The notes below the pieces were generated by a model. The model saw only the letters and a program-made list of their open reading frames with translations, made no database searches and was not told the DNA's origin. A program made the translations under genes and the position numbers. A stretch of 8,845 bases of DNA, from NCBI GenBank assembly GCA_018667995.1, contig JABIQT010000735.1:1-8845 (forward strand). The letters run 5' to 3'. This DNA is from Candidatus Latescibacterota bacterium. GTDB lineage: Bacteria; JAAXHH01; JABIQT01. Below, in pieces: positions 1-6,601 of this stretch. Positions within the stretch are counted from its first letter, which is position 1. Each line of letters begins with the position of its first letter.

Positions 1-443
1 CCGAAACATCCCAACATGGGCGACATCGGGAGCGTAATCCTACCCAGTTTCGTGTTGTCTGGACTGATCAAGGTTACCGTTCTGTCATCGTAGTTCATCT
101 GCCAGTAACAGTCCGAATCAGGCTCCGGCAATTCGCGTGCGAGATCGGCTACATATGCTGGATCCAGGACATTTGCGGCAACCAAAGGCCTGGTGAAGCC
201 GGTCGGTCGATTGGGTACCAGACTATCAAGATGTACAGCCAGCGTGTCGCCTGGTTCTGCCCCTTCAATGTAGAAAGGGCCGGTTTGCGGATTGCCCCGT
301 TCAGTAACTGTTTGGCCTGTATGATCCTGTCCGCGTGCATCGACCGTGGTCGTGACTAATGTATCTCCGTCAGCCAATCTAAGGACCGGCTCATGGGAGC
401 CCAGCGTGGTGTGATAGTGTTTAGGTTCATGACGGTGGATCAT
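1..443 (-). CDS. Acetamidase/formamidase family protein, N-terminal part (runs off left edge)
   Basis: An ATG at 443-441 opens a frame that stays open for 147 codons to the window edge, so the C-terminal half is missing. The translation has hallmarks of the FmdA/AmdA family, which hydrolyses formamide, acetamide or related short amides to ammonia and the acid. Visible motifs are EPVLRLADGDTL near residue 18, NPQTGPFYIEGAEPGDTLAV near 50-70, DSLVPNRPTGFT just after, and PMSPMLGCFG at the edge, matching the family's conserved P-x-x-GC-x-G turn. A GGAGG at 448-452 lies 4 bases before the start and supports it. The gene points away from the 541-702 frame. Substrate cannot be told from the sequence; family assignment is firm. 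Confidence 0.9.
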   Translation of the reverse strand, partial: MIHRHEPKHYHTTLGSHEPVLRLADGDTLVTTTVDARGQDHTGQTVTERGNPQTGPFYIEGAEPGDTLAVHLDSLVPNRPTGFTRPLVAANVLDPAYVADLARELPEPDSDCYWQMNYDDRTVTLISPDNTKLGRITLPMSPMLGCF

Positions 444-447
444 ATGG

Positions 448-452
448 CCTCC
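448..452 (-). promoter_or_regulatory. Ribosome binding site of the formamidase gene
   Basis: On the minus strand this reads GGAGG, four bases before the ATG at 443. It fixes the start of the partial acetamidase/formamidase gene, which has no other start codon close upstream. Confidence 0.6.
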
Positions 453-540
453 AGGCAAGCCTTAACAATGGCATTTCTTCTATAGACTTCTCGTTGCAAT
501 CGGAGCTTCAAATGACGGATACAGTAGAGGCAACAACCAG

Positions 541-702
541 ATGGGTCAAGAGGAAAAGAAACCGGACTGCTTTACGGTAGAGCGTACCGTCGCCGTGTGG
601 CTCCAGGTATGTGAACGGTCCATATACTCTTTAGGACTCCCAATCAGTGAAATCCTCAGAGTCGGCTCCGATCGGCCACCGGTTATGGAGGAGTACAAAT
701 AG
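541..702 (+). CDS. Small helix-turn-helix (excisionase/MerR-like) protein, possibly degenerate
   Basis: This 53-codon frame runs from ATG at 541 to TAG at 700-702. The product resembles the small HTH_17 DNA-binding domain found in phage excisionases and many metagenomic proteins. It has FTVERTVAVWLQVCERSIYS at residues 11-30, close to the usual FTVEE-A-WLQVS-RSIY pattern, then LPISEILRVGS where the family has LP-x-x-RVG, and ends in MEEYK. Compared with the family it appears to lack a few residues between the recognition helix and the LP-RVG wing. No Shine-Dalgarno precedes the ATG. It may therefore be a relic rather than a working regulator. Function, if any, would be DNA binding; the target is unknown. 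Confidence 0.45.
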   Translation: MGQEEKKPDCFTVERTVAVWLQVCERSIYSLGLPISEILRVGSDRPPVMEEYK

Positions 703-715
703 ACCTATAAATACA

Positions 716-963
716 CTAGGCAGGCGTATACGCATACGCTAATTCAAGATTCACGAATGCGCCTATCATTGCCATGGATCGCACCACATTCTTGCTATCC
801 AGCATTTTCGTATTTGTTGATTTCCCGTGAGACTTGACAGTATCTTCCGGGATTCCAAGCGCTTCCGCCGCACCTTAGATTCCAACTCGCGGGCGAACCG
901 AGACACTCCGCCTTTCTCTTCTATCAGCTCGCGCTGCGCGGATGCGATGGCCTGACATTCCTG
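716..963 (-). pseudogene. Decayed LuxR/NarL-type response regulator
   Basis: The lower part (874-716, minus) translates to AAEALGIPEDTVKSH, a near-perfect helix-turn-helix of the LuxR/NarL C-terminal domain. It continues with NVVRSMAMIGAFVNLE, which lines up with the usual RTQAVAxAIRRGxVNLE tail, and reaches TAG at 718-716. A TAA sits directly before this piece. In another frame upstream is RFARELES, resembling the LTxRELEVL motif that opens the domain, so about a dozen residues between the two motifs seem deleted. Further up, at about 963-949, PGMSG appears, a loop typical of receiver domains. Intact relatives are about 210 residues and are phosphorylated by a sensor kinase. Here frameshifts, a stop and deletions make function implausible. 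The HTH assignment is firm; the receiver part is weak. Confidence 0.65.
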
Positions 964-1233
964 GGTGCGAACCATCACTGCACGCTGCGTTTACTGCTCC
1001 CAATCTCCTTTCAGAATCCCCACGACAAGTAGCAATGTCGGTACTGGGCGCACGGTTGTCATTAAGACGCTGGTCTCGACAGTTGAAATCCTATCCCAAT
1101 CGCTCTACTTGGCGGCAGCCGCGTAACACCATCCGCAATAGGCAGACAATACAACTTGACACCAAAGTGGCCAGGTGGTAATTGTATGATTCCTCACTAC
1201 CTATGGCGACGGAATCTCATTCCAGGATGACTG

Positions 1234-1527
1234 ATGTCTAAGCAACGCGAGAGCGGACCTTTCTCCAAGACTATCTCTGCCGATGAGGGCGTTCATCATG
1301 TCATCTTCGAGCAGGCCTACAAGCGAACGCAGTGCAATCATAACCTTGAGTTCTGGGTTGCCGTGAAAGCGTGTCACAGCGGAGAACCGGTTATTATCCA
1401 GTGGTGTATGAGATGTCAGGCCTCAGAAGTGCTGACGTGGGAGGATTACGAACAACGGAAATCGACGCGCTTACTATCTGACCACGAATGCGACAACCAG
1501 AACGATTGGTTCGATGCCCTGCAATAG
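1234..1527 (+). CDS. Hypothetical 97-aa Cys-rich protein, possible zinc ribbon
   Basis: I do not recognise a family. The frame runs from ATG 1234 to TAG 1527 and has a coding-like pattern, with many C/G third positions and a balanced, acidic, soluble composition without membrane segments. It contains C34-x-H36, C47, C58-x-x-C61 and C86; the pair CNH and WCMRC resembles a zinc ribbon with one C-x-H and one C-x-x-C knuckle. The C-terminus is acidic with aromatic residues (NDWFDALQ). It is one of two plus-strand genes proposed in the window and stands alone among decayed genes. The ribosome site is poor (CCAGGATG about 10 bases upstream). It is probably a real gene because the long minus-strand frame opposite has no family resemblance. 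Confidence 0.6.
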   Translation: MSKQRESGPFSKTISADEGVHHVIFEQAYKRTQCNHNLEFWVAVKACHSGEPVIIQWCMRCQASEVLTWEDYEQRKSTRLLSDHECDNQNDWFDALQ

Positions 1528-1695
1528 CAAATCCTCTCAACAAAGAATGTTTTAGATACCCTTGCCTCGGCACACCACCCAGCATATCAAGAACCACATG
1601 GTGCTTGGGTGCGACGAAACTAACCTGATTACTGATCGCATTCGTGCCGAGATTGTCTTCCGAAACAACCTCGGATACCGACATTGGCGGGATGG

Positions 1696-1812
1696 TCATG
1701 GTAGTATCACCGCCGCCTCCGAGCACACCATCTCTCCGATGGGGGGCATATCGGTGTCCATCTTGTCTAGGCGCATGCCCCTGAAATAGACGCGAAGGGC
1801 GACGACATTCAC
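1696..1812 (-). pseudogene. Remnant of a planctomycete-type cytochrome/heme-associated C-terminal domain
   Basis: On the minus strand a short stop-bounded frame gives VYFRGMRLDKMDTDMPPIG then EMVCSEAAVILP and a TGA at 1698-1696. This matches the end of proteins with copper/heme-type or cytochrome-linked domains, in which a line like SVLYFRM...MPPIG...V-EEAV-LI-WI closes the chain. Only about 36 codons are recognisable; a stop lies just upstream, and the usual final WI helix is lost. Intact relatives run to several hundred residues and are exported. I see nothing recognisable in the adjoining stretch 1528-1695. The motif match is from memory and short, so the exact family is uncertain. Confidence 0.4.
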
Positions 1813-1914
1813 TCAAACAGCTACACATAGAGGGAATTTATCGGAGTAGGCAGAACTGATCTGTCAAAAAAGGCTGGGAACAATGATGTTAATGAAATTC
1901 AGGTCTGGAGAGAT

Positions 1915-2871
1915 CTACTGGTACATGTGGGATACATAGGGCGAATAGCCATTATATAACTGTGTGTCGCGAAATTCGCCGGTATCGATCATTCGCTCTC
2001 TCGCCTGAGACCAGCGGGGATGGGCCACATAGGGATTCACGTTCCCATCGAAACTGTATTCTCGTGGTGCCACATCGTTCCAGAACGTCCTGGGCTTGCT
2101 TGTGGTCACCTCTATCTTCACGATTGACTTAATCCCCTTATACCCGTATTTCCAGGGCGTAACCAAGCGGATGGGTGCGCCGTGCTGCGGCGGCAACTCC
2201 TTGCCATATATACCCGTAGCCAGAAGCGTTAGCTCATTTCTTGCCTCTGCCATGGATAACGCTTCGAAGTAAGGCCAGGGGAACCAGTCCTTCTGCTGAA
2301 CGGGTGCCTCGTCCGGACGCAGAAATGTAAGCATACGCACATGAGTAGCGGACGATTTCGGTTTGACCTGATCCAGAAGAGCTTTCATCCTGAAGCCCGT
2401 CCACGGCACCGCCATAGCCCACGCCTCTACGCAGCGGAAACGGTAAAATCGCTCCTCGAGAGGCATCGTCTTTACCAGTTCATCGATGTCAAACACGCCC
2501 GGATTCTCTACGGCGCCCACGACTTCTATCTGCCAGGGCTTCGTACGAAATCGATCTATATATTTCCAGACATCCTTGTTCAGAGTGAACTCATAGAAGT
2601 TGTTATATTTGGACGTAATGATCGACGGAGTCACCGGCCTGTCTAGTGTGCTGAAATCGGGGTTGAGCGGTGCCGGATACGGCGAGGATTGGTCAGGATT
2701 TATGCCAGCCATCGCTACAGAATCTCGTCCAAAGAGGCCCAGGAATCCCAACCCGCCGATTGTTCCCAGTCCCAACTGCTTCAGAAATCTACGCCTGTCT
2801 TCATATATGCTTTCATCGGTGACTTGGGATGCTGGGATTTCCCAGTCCTTGGGCAGGTGTATGTACGCCAT
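1915..2871 (-). CDS. msrP: Protein-methionine-sulfoxide reductase catalytic subunit MsrP (YedY-type)
   Basis: This 318-aa periplasmic molybdopterin enzyme is expected to reduce methionine sulfoxide in oxidised envelope proteins. A Tat signal is clear: RRRFLKQLGLG at residues 26-36 followed by a glycine-rich hydrophobic stretch to about 48. The sulfite-oxidase fold follows, with the molybdenum-ligating Cys147 in FRCVEAWAM and the cofactor-binding stretch QHGAPIRLVTPWKYGYKGIK at 229-248. Length is usual for the family. The start has a strong ribosome site, GAGGAG at 2877-2882. It follows the SDR gene by 75 bases in the same direction. The heme-containing membrane partner MsrQ, often adjacent, is not visible; downstream DNA is decayed. 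A different electron donor or a distant msrQ is possible. Confidence 0.93.
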   Translation of the reverse strand: MAYIHLPKDWEIPASQVTDESIYEDRRRFLKQLGLGTIGGLGFLGLFGRDSVAMAGINPDQSSPYPAPLNPDFSTLDRPVTPSIITSKYNNFYEFTLNKDVWKYIDRFRTKPWQIEVVGAVENPGVFDIDELVKTMPLEERFYRFRCVEAWAMAVPWTGFRMKALLDQVKPKSSATHVRMLTFLRPDEAPVQQKDWFPWPYFEALSMAEARNELTLLATGIYGKELPPQHGAPIRLVTPWKYGYKGIKSIVKIEVTTSKPRTFWNDVAPREYSFDGNVNPYVAHPRWSQARERMIDTGEFRDTQLYNGYSPYVSHMYQ

Positions 2872-2876
2872 GTCCG

Positions 2877-2882
2877 CTCCTC
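2877..2882 (-). promoter_or_regulatory. Ribosome binding site of msrP
   Basis: The minus strand reads GAGGAG five bases before the ATG at 2871. This supports the start that includes the full Tat signal peptide, and suggests independent, efficient translation although the gene follows an upstream cluster. Confidence 0.6.
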
Positions 2883-2946
2883 AGTGTGGTATTGATCATT
2901 GGAACAAAGTCAGAACCAGACGAGACGTGCATATGTTTCGAGTCCA

Positions 2947-3747
2947 TTATTTCTCAGGCTTTGCCAGTCGATCCCACACAAACGCAATGCCTCGATCGAC
3001 GAGACCAGGCGCCAGCCCATTGCAGAAAGTCAGGAATCTAGCCCCCATAGAGATAACGACCTCTCGCTTACGCTTACGCGACGCCTTAAGTATGATCCGA
3101 GCAACAGACTCAGACGACATCCCGTTCAGATCCAGACGCCTTTGCGATTGCTGCATCAACGGAGTATCGCCAAAGTCCGTGGCCGTACGCGTCGGGCAAA
3201 TCACGATCACATCGATGTTGTGCGGTTTTACTTCGATTCGGAGAGATTCTGAGAAGGCCTGTACAGCGAACTTCGAGAGGCAGTAACCGGCCATATAGGG
3301 CATGGCTCGTTTTCCTACGACAGAGGAGACGTTGATGATCTGCCCTGACTTTCTGGCAATCATATGGGGCAGCACAGCCTGCGTGCACCAGATGAGACCG
3401 TAGACATTCACGTCCACGACGCGCTTCAAATCATCTGGCGAAGTTTCCATTACTGCGCCCATAAGGCCAATACCGGCATTGTTCACCAGAATGTCTACGC
3501 GCCCCAGGGCGGCTACCACCGTCTCCACCATTCGTGATACTTGGTCACGATCGGCCACGTCGGCGACCACCACCAGAGCACTACCGCCGGCCGCCTTGAT
3601 CTCGTCCGCCAACGACGTGAGGCGATCCTCTGACCGAGCAGCGATGGCAATCGTCGCTCCTTCGGCAGCAAAGGCCAGAGCCGTTGCCCGTCCGATACCA
3701 GCCGAGGCACCGGTTACTATAATAACTTTATCAGCGAATCGAGACAT
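2947..3747 (-). CDS. Short-chain dehydrogenase/reductase (SDR) family oxidoreductase
   Basis: A 266-aa classical SDR, a cytoplasmic NAD(P)-dependent dehydrogenase of alcohols, sugars or keto compounds. The Rossmann motif TGASAGIG is at residues 12-19, the structural NNAG at 89-92, Asn114 in VNVYG, the catalytic Ser142 in NVSSVVG, and Y155-x-x-x-K159 in YCLSK. After residue 180 the chain has the usual PTRTATDF substrate-loop entry and a basic patch RKRKREV near 224-230. The C-terminal 30 residues are hydrophobic (FLTFCNGLAPGLV), as in DltE-like membrane-near SDRs. Basic ARS at 37-39 after the second strand suggests NADP preference. It starts 15 bases after the RidA stop, consistent with one transcript; its own ribosome site is weak. 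Substrate unknown. Confidence 0.93.
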   Translation of the reverse strand: MSRFADKVIIVTGASAGIGRATALAFAAEGATIAIAARSEDRLTSLADEIKAAGGSALVVVADVADRDQVSRMVETVVAALGRVDILVNNAGIGLMGAVMETSPDDLKRVVDVNVYGLIWCTQAVLPHMIARKSGQIINVSSVVGKRAMPYMAGYCLSKFAVQAFSESLRIEVKPHNIDVIVICPTRTATDFGDTPLMQQSQRRLDLNGMSSESVARIILKASRKRKREVVISMGARFLTFCNGLAPGLVDRGIAFVWDRLAKPEK

Positions 3748-3762
3748 GGGATGAATGCCGAT

Positions 3763-4209
3763 CTAATCGGTGACTTCTACAATCATATCGACAGCGACTG
3801 TTGCATTATCGTGCAACTGCAGGACGCCCGCTGAAGATCGTGCGTGTCTACCCACCTGTTCGCCAAAGGCGTCAACGATCAACTCTGTCGCGCCATGGAG
3901 AACTTGCACCTGATCGGTGAACTCGGCAGTACAGTTCAGAAAGACCTGTATCTTCACAATTTGCGAGACTTTATCCAGATCGCCTATTACAGAGCGAACG
4001 GCCCCGAGGCACCTGGCCGCGGCTTCTCGGACTTCGTGGTATCCCTGGGTGGCTGGAACATCCGCACCGAGTTTGCCCGTCTCATCAGACGAATAGGCAG
4101 AGGTAAAAACAAGATTTCCCGATCTTACCGCGGGTGCGAATTTCCCGGTATCCTCACCTGGCGTCTCAAGATCTACTCCCAGATCCTCCAGTCTTTCTTC
4201 AACCTGCAC
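3763..4209 (-). CDS. RidA/YjgF/UK114 family protein
   Basis: A 148-aa member of the RidA superfamily, of the longer subgroup that begins with EERLEDLG and contains AVRSGNLVFTS at residues 27-37. RidA proteins are small trimeric cytoplasmic enzymes that hydrolyse reactive enamine/imine intermediates to ketoacids and ammonia, or act on related substrates in catabolic operons. Other subgroup hallmarks are GKLGADV (45-51), GDLDKVSQIVKIQVFLNC (76-93) and GRHARSSAG (120-128), which carries the likely functional Arg. Near the C-terminus the usual Glu-rich VEVEAIVEV reads VAVDMIVEV, so one acidic position is changed. The start codon is GTG, decided by AAGGAG 8 bases upstream. It lies between the Gfo/Idh gene (27-base gap) and the SDR gene (15-base gap). 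Confidence 0.92.
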   Translation of the reverse strand: MQVEERLEDLGVDLETPGEDTGKFAPAVRSGNLVFTSAYSSDETGKLGADVPATQGYHEVREAAARCLGAVRSVIGDLDKVSQIVKIQVFLNCTAEFTDQVQVLHGATELIVDAFGEQVGRHARSSAGVLQLHDNATVAVDMIVEVTD

Positions 4210-4217
4210 GATGTACT

Positions 4218-4223
4218 CTCCTT
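4218..4223 (-). promoter_or_regulatory. Ribosome binding site that fixes the GTG start of the RidA gene
   Basis: The minus strand reads AAGGAG eight bases before GTG at 4209-4207. It makes this GTG the best start; the next in-frame possibilities would remove the conserved EERLEDLG opening. Confidence 0.6.
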
Positions 4224-4236
4224 ATTTAATGGTATC

Positions 4237-5325
4237 CTAATCGACGACCTTAACCGATCGTCCCGTTCCGCTTGATTTATAGGCAGCTTCTATAATCTGC
4301 ATCACTCTGAAGGCATTTTCTCCACTCGGAGGGGCAGGATCTTTTCGCATGGCGGAATATATGAACTGTCTGACAAAATCCTCGCCATACTGCCCACCAT
4401 ATGCTTCAGTCTCCGCCATGGTGTAATTCAACTCTCGTCTTGGTGCACTGTGCCATCCTGGAGCCACACTTTCTACAATAACTCCCCTTTCGGGATCGGT
4501 GGGATACCATGATATGTTGCCCTTCAATCCACGAAACGAAAGGTAGGTATCGTAGGAGGCGCTCGTGTAGCCCGATTCGCTCTGGGGTAGGAGATATCCG
4601 GCGTGAAGCGTCGCAAGTGCACCGCTTTTCATCTGCATTACCATTGCGGCCGTATCTTCCACGTCGATAGCCGCGCCATTGAGGGTATCAATCATTGCCG
4701 ATACCGTCTCGACTTCATCATTCGTAATGTAACGAATCAGATCGATCCAGTGACAGCCAAGCCATGAAAGTATGCCGCCTCCGGCAACGTTCTTCTTGAA
4801 GAGCCAGTGGGAGGGATCGCGAAAGTGAACTTGCGACGTCACCATGCGTGCTTCAATACTCATCAATTTCCCTAACACGCCATTCTGTACCATAGCACGA
4901 ATGTCTCGCGCCACAGGATTGAATCTCCACGTGTAACAGACACCGAGATGTACACCAGCATGGCGCACGGCGCTCACGACCCGGCCAATCTCTCGGGAAT
5001 TAGCCGCGACCGGTTTTTCCGTAATGATGTGCTTGCCGGCACCAGCTGCCCGGATAATCAGGTCCGCATTACGGTTGTTTGCGGCCAAACAATACACTAT
5101 AGGTATGTCAGGCCGAAGGAGGAGTTGCTCGAGGGTACCTCGCGTAGTCTCCAGCTTTTCCCGTTTTTCTTTCTTAAGGAGATCTACAACGATCTCTCCT
5201 TCATCCCAGACAGCAATCGATTCCACTTCATCAAGCAATTCAAGGGTGCGGAGATGCGCACGGGCGTGAGGATGCGTGACCCCCAATAGACCCACCTTCA
5301 ACTTAATTGTTCGTTCCTGTTGCAC
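4237..5325 (-). CDS. Gfo/Idh/MocA family oxidoreductase
   Basis: A 362-aa cytoplasmic NAD(P)-dependent dehydrogenase of the family that oxidises sugars, inositols or similar polyols. The N-terminal Rossmann domain opens with VGLLGVTHPHARAH (residues 11-24), where the usual G-x-G-x-x-G is replaced by a HPHA variant. The family hallmark EKP is at 103-105. In the C-terminal domain GGGILSWLGCHWIDLIRY (182-199) carries the catalytic-region D/H pair, and YTWRFNP at 131-137 is also typical. Length is normal. The start is GTG (5325-5323) with GGAAGGGG some 10 bases upstream. It is the first gene of the cluster with RidA and SDR, which suggests a small catabolic pathway; the substrate is unknown. A second, broken gene of the same family lies at 6653-7007. 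Confidence 0.93.
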   Translation of the reverse strand: MQQERTIKLKVGLLGVTHPHARAHLRTLELLDEVESIAVWDEGEIVVDLLKKEKREKLETTRGTLEQLLLRPDIPIVYCLAANNRNADLIIRAAGAGKHIITEKPVAANSREIGRVVSAVRHAGVHLGVCYTWRFNPVARDIRAMVQNGVLGKLMSIEARMVTSQVHFRDPSHWLFKKNVAGGGILSWLGCHWIDLIRYITNDEVETVSAMIDTLNGAAIDVEDTAAMVMQMKSGALATLHAGYLLPQSESGYTSASYDTYLSFRGLKGNISWYPTDPERGVIVESVAPGWHSAPRRELNYTMAETEAYGGQYGEDFVRQFIYSAMRKDPAPPSGENAFRVMQIIEAAYKSSGTGRSVKVVD

Positions 5326-5343
5326 GAAACAGACCCCTTCCTG

Positions 5344-5354
5344 GTGTCAGACAC
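5344..5354. promoter_or_regulatory. Short interrupted palindrome upstream of the Gfo/Idh gene
   Basis: GTGTC-A-GACAC is a perfect 5-base inverted repeat around one base, 18 bases before the Gfo/Idh start and inside the 69-base gap after the DUF971 gene. It could be an operator for the Gfo/Idh-RidA-SDR cluster, but an 11-base match can occur by chance and no convincing promoter sits beside it. Confidence 0.2.
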
Positions 5355-5394
5355 TATCGGCAGCCCCAATAGCACGACATCCGTTCTGGAACGA

Positions 5395-5727
5395 TTAGCC
5401 GGGAGTACAATGCTCCCGGAGAAATTCGTACGTATAAATCCCAGTGTTGTGGCCATCCGCCCAGGTGAACTGTATGGCGTAACGGCCTACGGTCTCTAAT
5501 CCCGAGACCTCTATGCTTGGATCGAGCGAAGTATTGGTCATGAGCGACAACTCATCGCTCTGGGCAAGTTCACGCCGGAGATCACGACAGGTCGCACATG
5601 GGCAATCTTTTCGCAGGTCTGCCAGGCTGTAGATGCATTCCTGGCCATCGTCCCAGAACACGGTCAATCTTCCCGGTTCTGGGTGATCGACCGCAAGATG
5701 AACAGGAGTAGCGGTGATTTGACTCAT
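5395..5727 (-). CDS. DUF971 domain-containing protein
   Basis: A small cytoplasmic protein of the DUF971 family, related to the N-terminal zinc-binding domain of gamma-butyrobetaine dioxygenases and found in proteins implicated in iron-sulfur metabolism. Motifs are RLTVFWDDGQECIYSLADLR, the cysteine cluster CPCATC followed by RDLRREL, VGRYAIQFTWADGHNTGIY, and the terminal YEFLREHC. The chosen ATG at 5727 gives 110 residues, starting just before the conserved PVHLAVDH. A longer reading from GTG at 5805 adds 26 residues (136 in all) and would leave 12 bases after the upstream gene, but that stretch is not conserved in my recollection of the family and has no ribosome site. Co-directional with the exported protein gene upstream. 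Molecular role unknown. Confidence 0.85.
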   Translation of the reverse strand: MSQITATPVHLAVDHPEPGRLTVFWDDGQECIYSLADLRKDCPCATCRDLRRELAQSDELSLMTNTSLDPSIEVSGLETVGRYAIQFTWADGHNTGIYTYEFLREHCTPG

Positions 5728-5817
5728 AAAATGCGGCCCCAAATGACTATATGCCCAATGTGGTTGAACAGGAACACGTGGCGTGAAAGGAAGGACTCTT
5801 TTCACGATCAGACTTGT

Positions 5818-6594
5818 CTATGGCTCCGCAATGGGCTCGGGCGACGAAAATACGTCGTCGCTTAGCATATCGAAAACTGCAATATTCTGGAGTTCACGAG
5901 CCTGACCATCCGGGCCTTGACGTTCCGATGAAATCATGATGTTGCCATACTTCTGCCAGGCATTCCATTTGTAAACGCCTTCGCCACGTTTGCCTTCCTC
6001 ACCACGCGGTTGCAGTAGAAATTGCCATTGATCCATGAGATGTGTTTCACGATTGATAAATGCCCAATACTCGTCACCGGGCGTGCGCCCTACCTGTTCG
6101 AAGCTGAGGTGCAGCTTGTCATAGGTTGCGCCGTCCATCACTTCTTCGCCCGCGTACGTCAGCGAGACCCCGGGATCCTGAAGCTTATAGGGCATCAGCA
6201 GCCAGTAAGTGTCATTAATCCATGCGCCGGTGGCCCGACGTAATTGATCGGCAAGAGCATCTCCAGAAACTTTCTCCCCGTTTACAAAGGCGTCACCCTC
6301 TTGTGTGTTCAGGTTCATCAGAACCACATGGGCATCCCCGCTTTTGCGGTCCTTCCACTCGACACGATATCTACCGGTCCACTTGTCCCAGTGATGGGTC
6401 CTGAAACCAAAAAAGGTGAATCGAATGTATCGGGTATTATCCCAGGCTTCCCTGCCGCCCATAGCTTCCATAACCTGATCCGCAATGGCTATGGCCTTTG
6501 GATCTGACGGTTCAGCAGCGTCGGCAGGCGGGCCGAGACTAAGCCCGAAGGCAGCCAGCAAGATAACAAAGGCAAGGCGGAATGGCGTGATCAT
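5818..6594 (-). CDS. Exported protein of unknown function (DUF6503/LolA-like fold suspected)
   Basis: A 258-aa protein with a Sec signal peptide: a hydrophobic stretch at residues 5-20 and a likely cleavage after PADA at 27. The mature part begins with DPKAIAIADQVMEAMGGREAWDNTRYIRF, an arrangement common in periplasmic proteins of Bacteroidota, Acidobacteriota and Gemmatimonadota described as lipoprotein-sorting-like or DUF6503. It continues with tryptophan-rich beta-strand-like segments (DKWTGRYRVEW, DTYWLLMPYKLQDPG, WAFINRETHLMDQW). No lipobox, catalytic motif or membrane anchor is visible. AGAGGAG lies 7 bases before the ATG. The DUF971 gene follows in the same direction. Family resemblance is moderate; function is not inferable. 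Confidence 0.85.
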   Translation of the reverse strand: MITPFRLAFVILLAAFGLSLGPPADAAEPSDPKAIAIADQVMEAMGGREAWDNTRYIRFTFFGFRTHHWDKWTGRYRVEWKDRKSGDAHVVLMNLNTQEGDAFVNGEKVSGDALADQLRRATGAWINDTYWLLMPYKLQDPGVSLTYAGEEVMDGATYDKLHLSFEQVGRTPGDEYWAFINRETHLMDQWQFLLQPRGEEGKRGEGVYKWNAWQKYGNIMISSERQGPDGQARELQNIAVFDMLSDDVFSSPEPIAEP

Positions 6595-6601
6595 GTATGT
6601 A

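Noticed and set aside
149-340. 63-aa minus-strand open frame
   Set aside because: It overlaps the acetamidase/formamidase frame, which has clear family motifs; this is an out-of-frame shadow.
964-1180. Possible sensor kinase or receiver relic upstream of the LuxR-type fragment
   Set aside because: Isolated fragments such as PPGHFG appear on the minus strand, but stops are frequent and no continuous family match could be followed.
1156-1190. TTGACA and TATGAT upstream of the 97-aa gene as a promoter
   Set aside because: The two good boxes are 23 bases apart, too far for sigma70; at 17 bases the -10 candidate (TAATTG) is poor.
1394-1828. 144-aa minus-strand open frame
   Set aside because: It overlaps the more coding-like 1234-1527 gene, has low-complexity Gly/Arg runs and no family resemblance; part of it is a shadow of the cytochrome-tail remnant.
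1862-1914. Terminator after msrP based on a six-T run
   Set aside because: The run CCTTTTTTGAC on the minus strand is not preceded by a GC-rich hairpin; only a 4-base stem is visible.
2600-3286. 228-aa plus-strand open frame
   Set aside because: It lies opposite msrP and the SDR gene, both with full catalytic motifs; its composition is Arg/Ser-rich, as expected of an antisense shadow.
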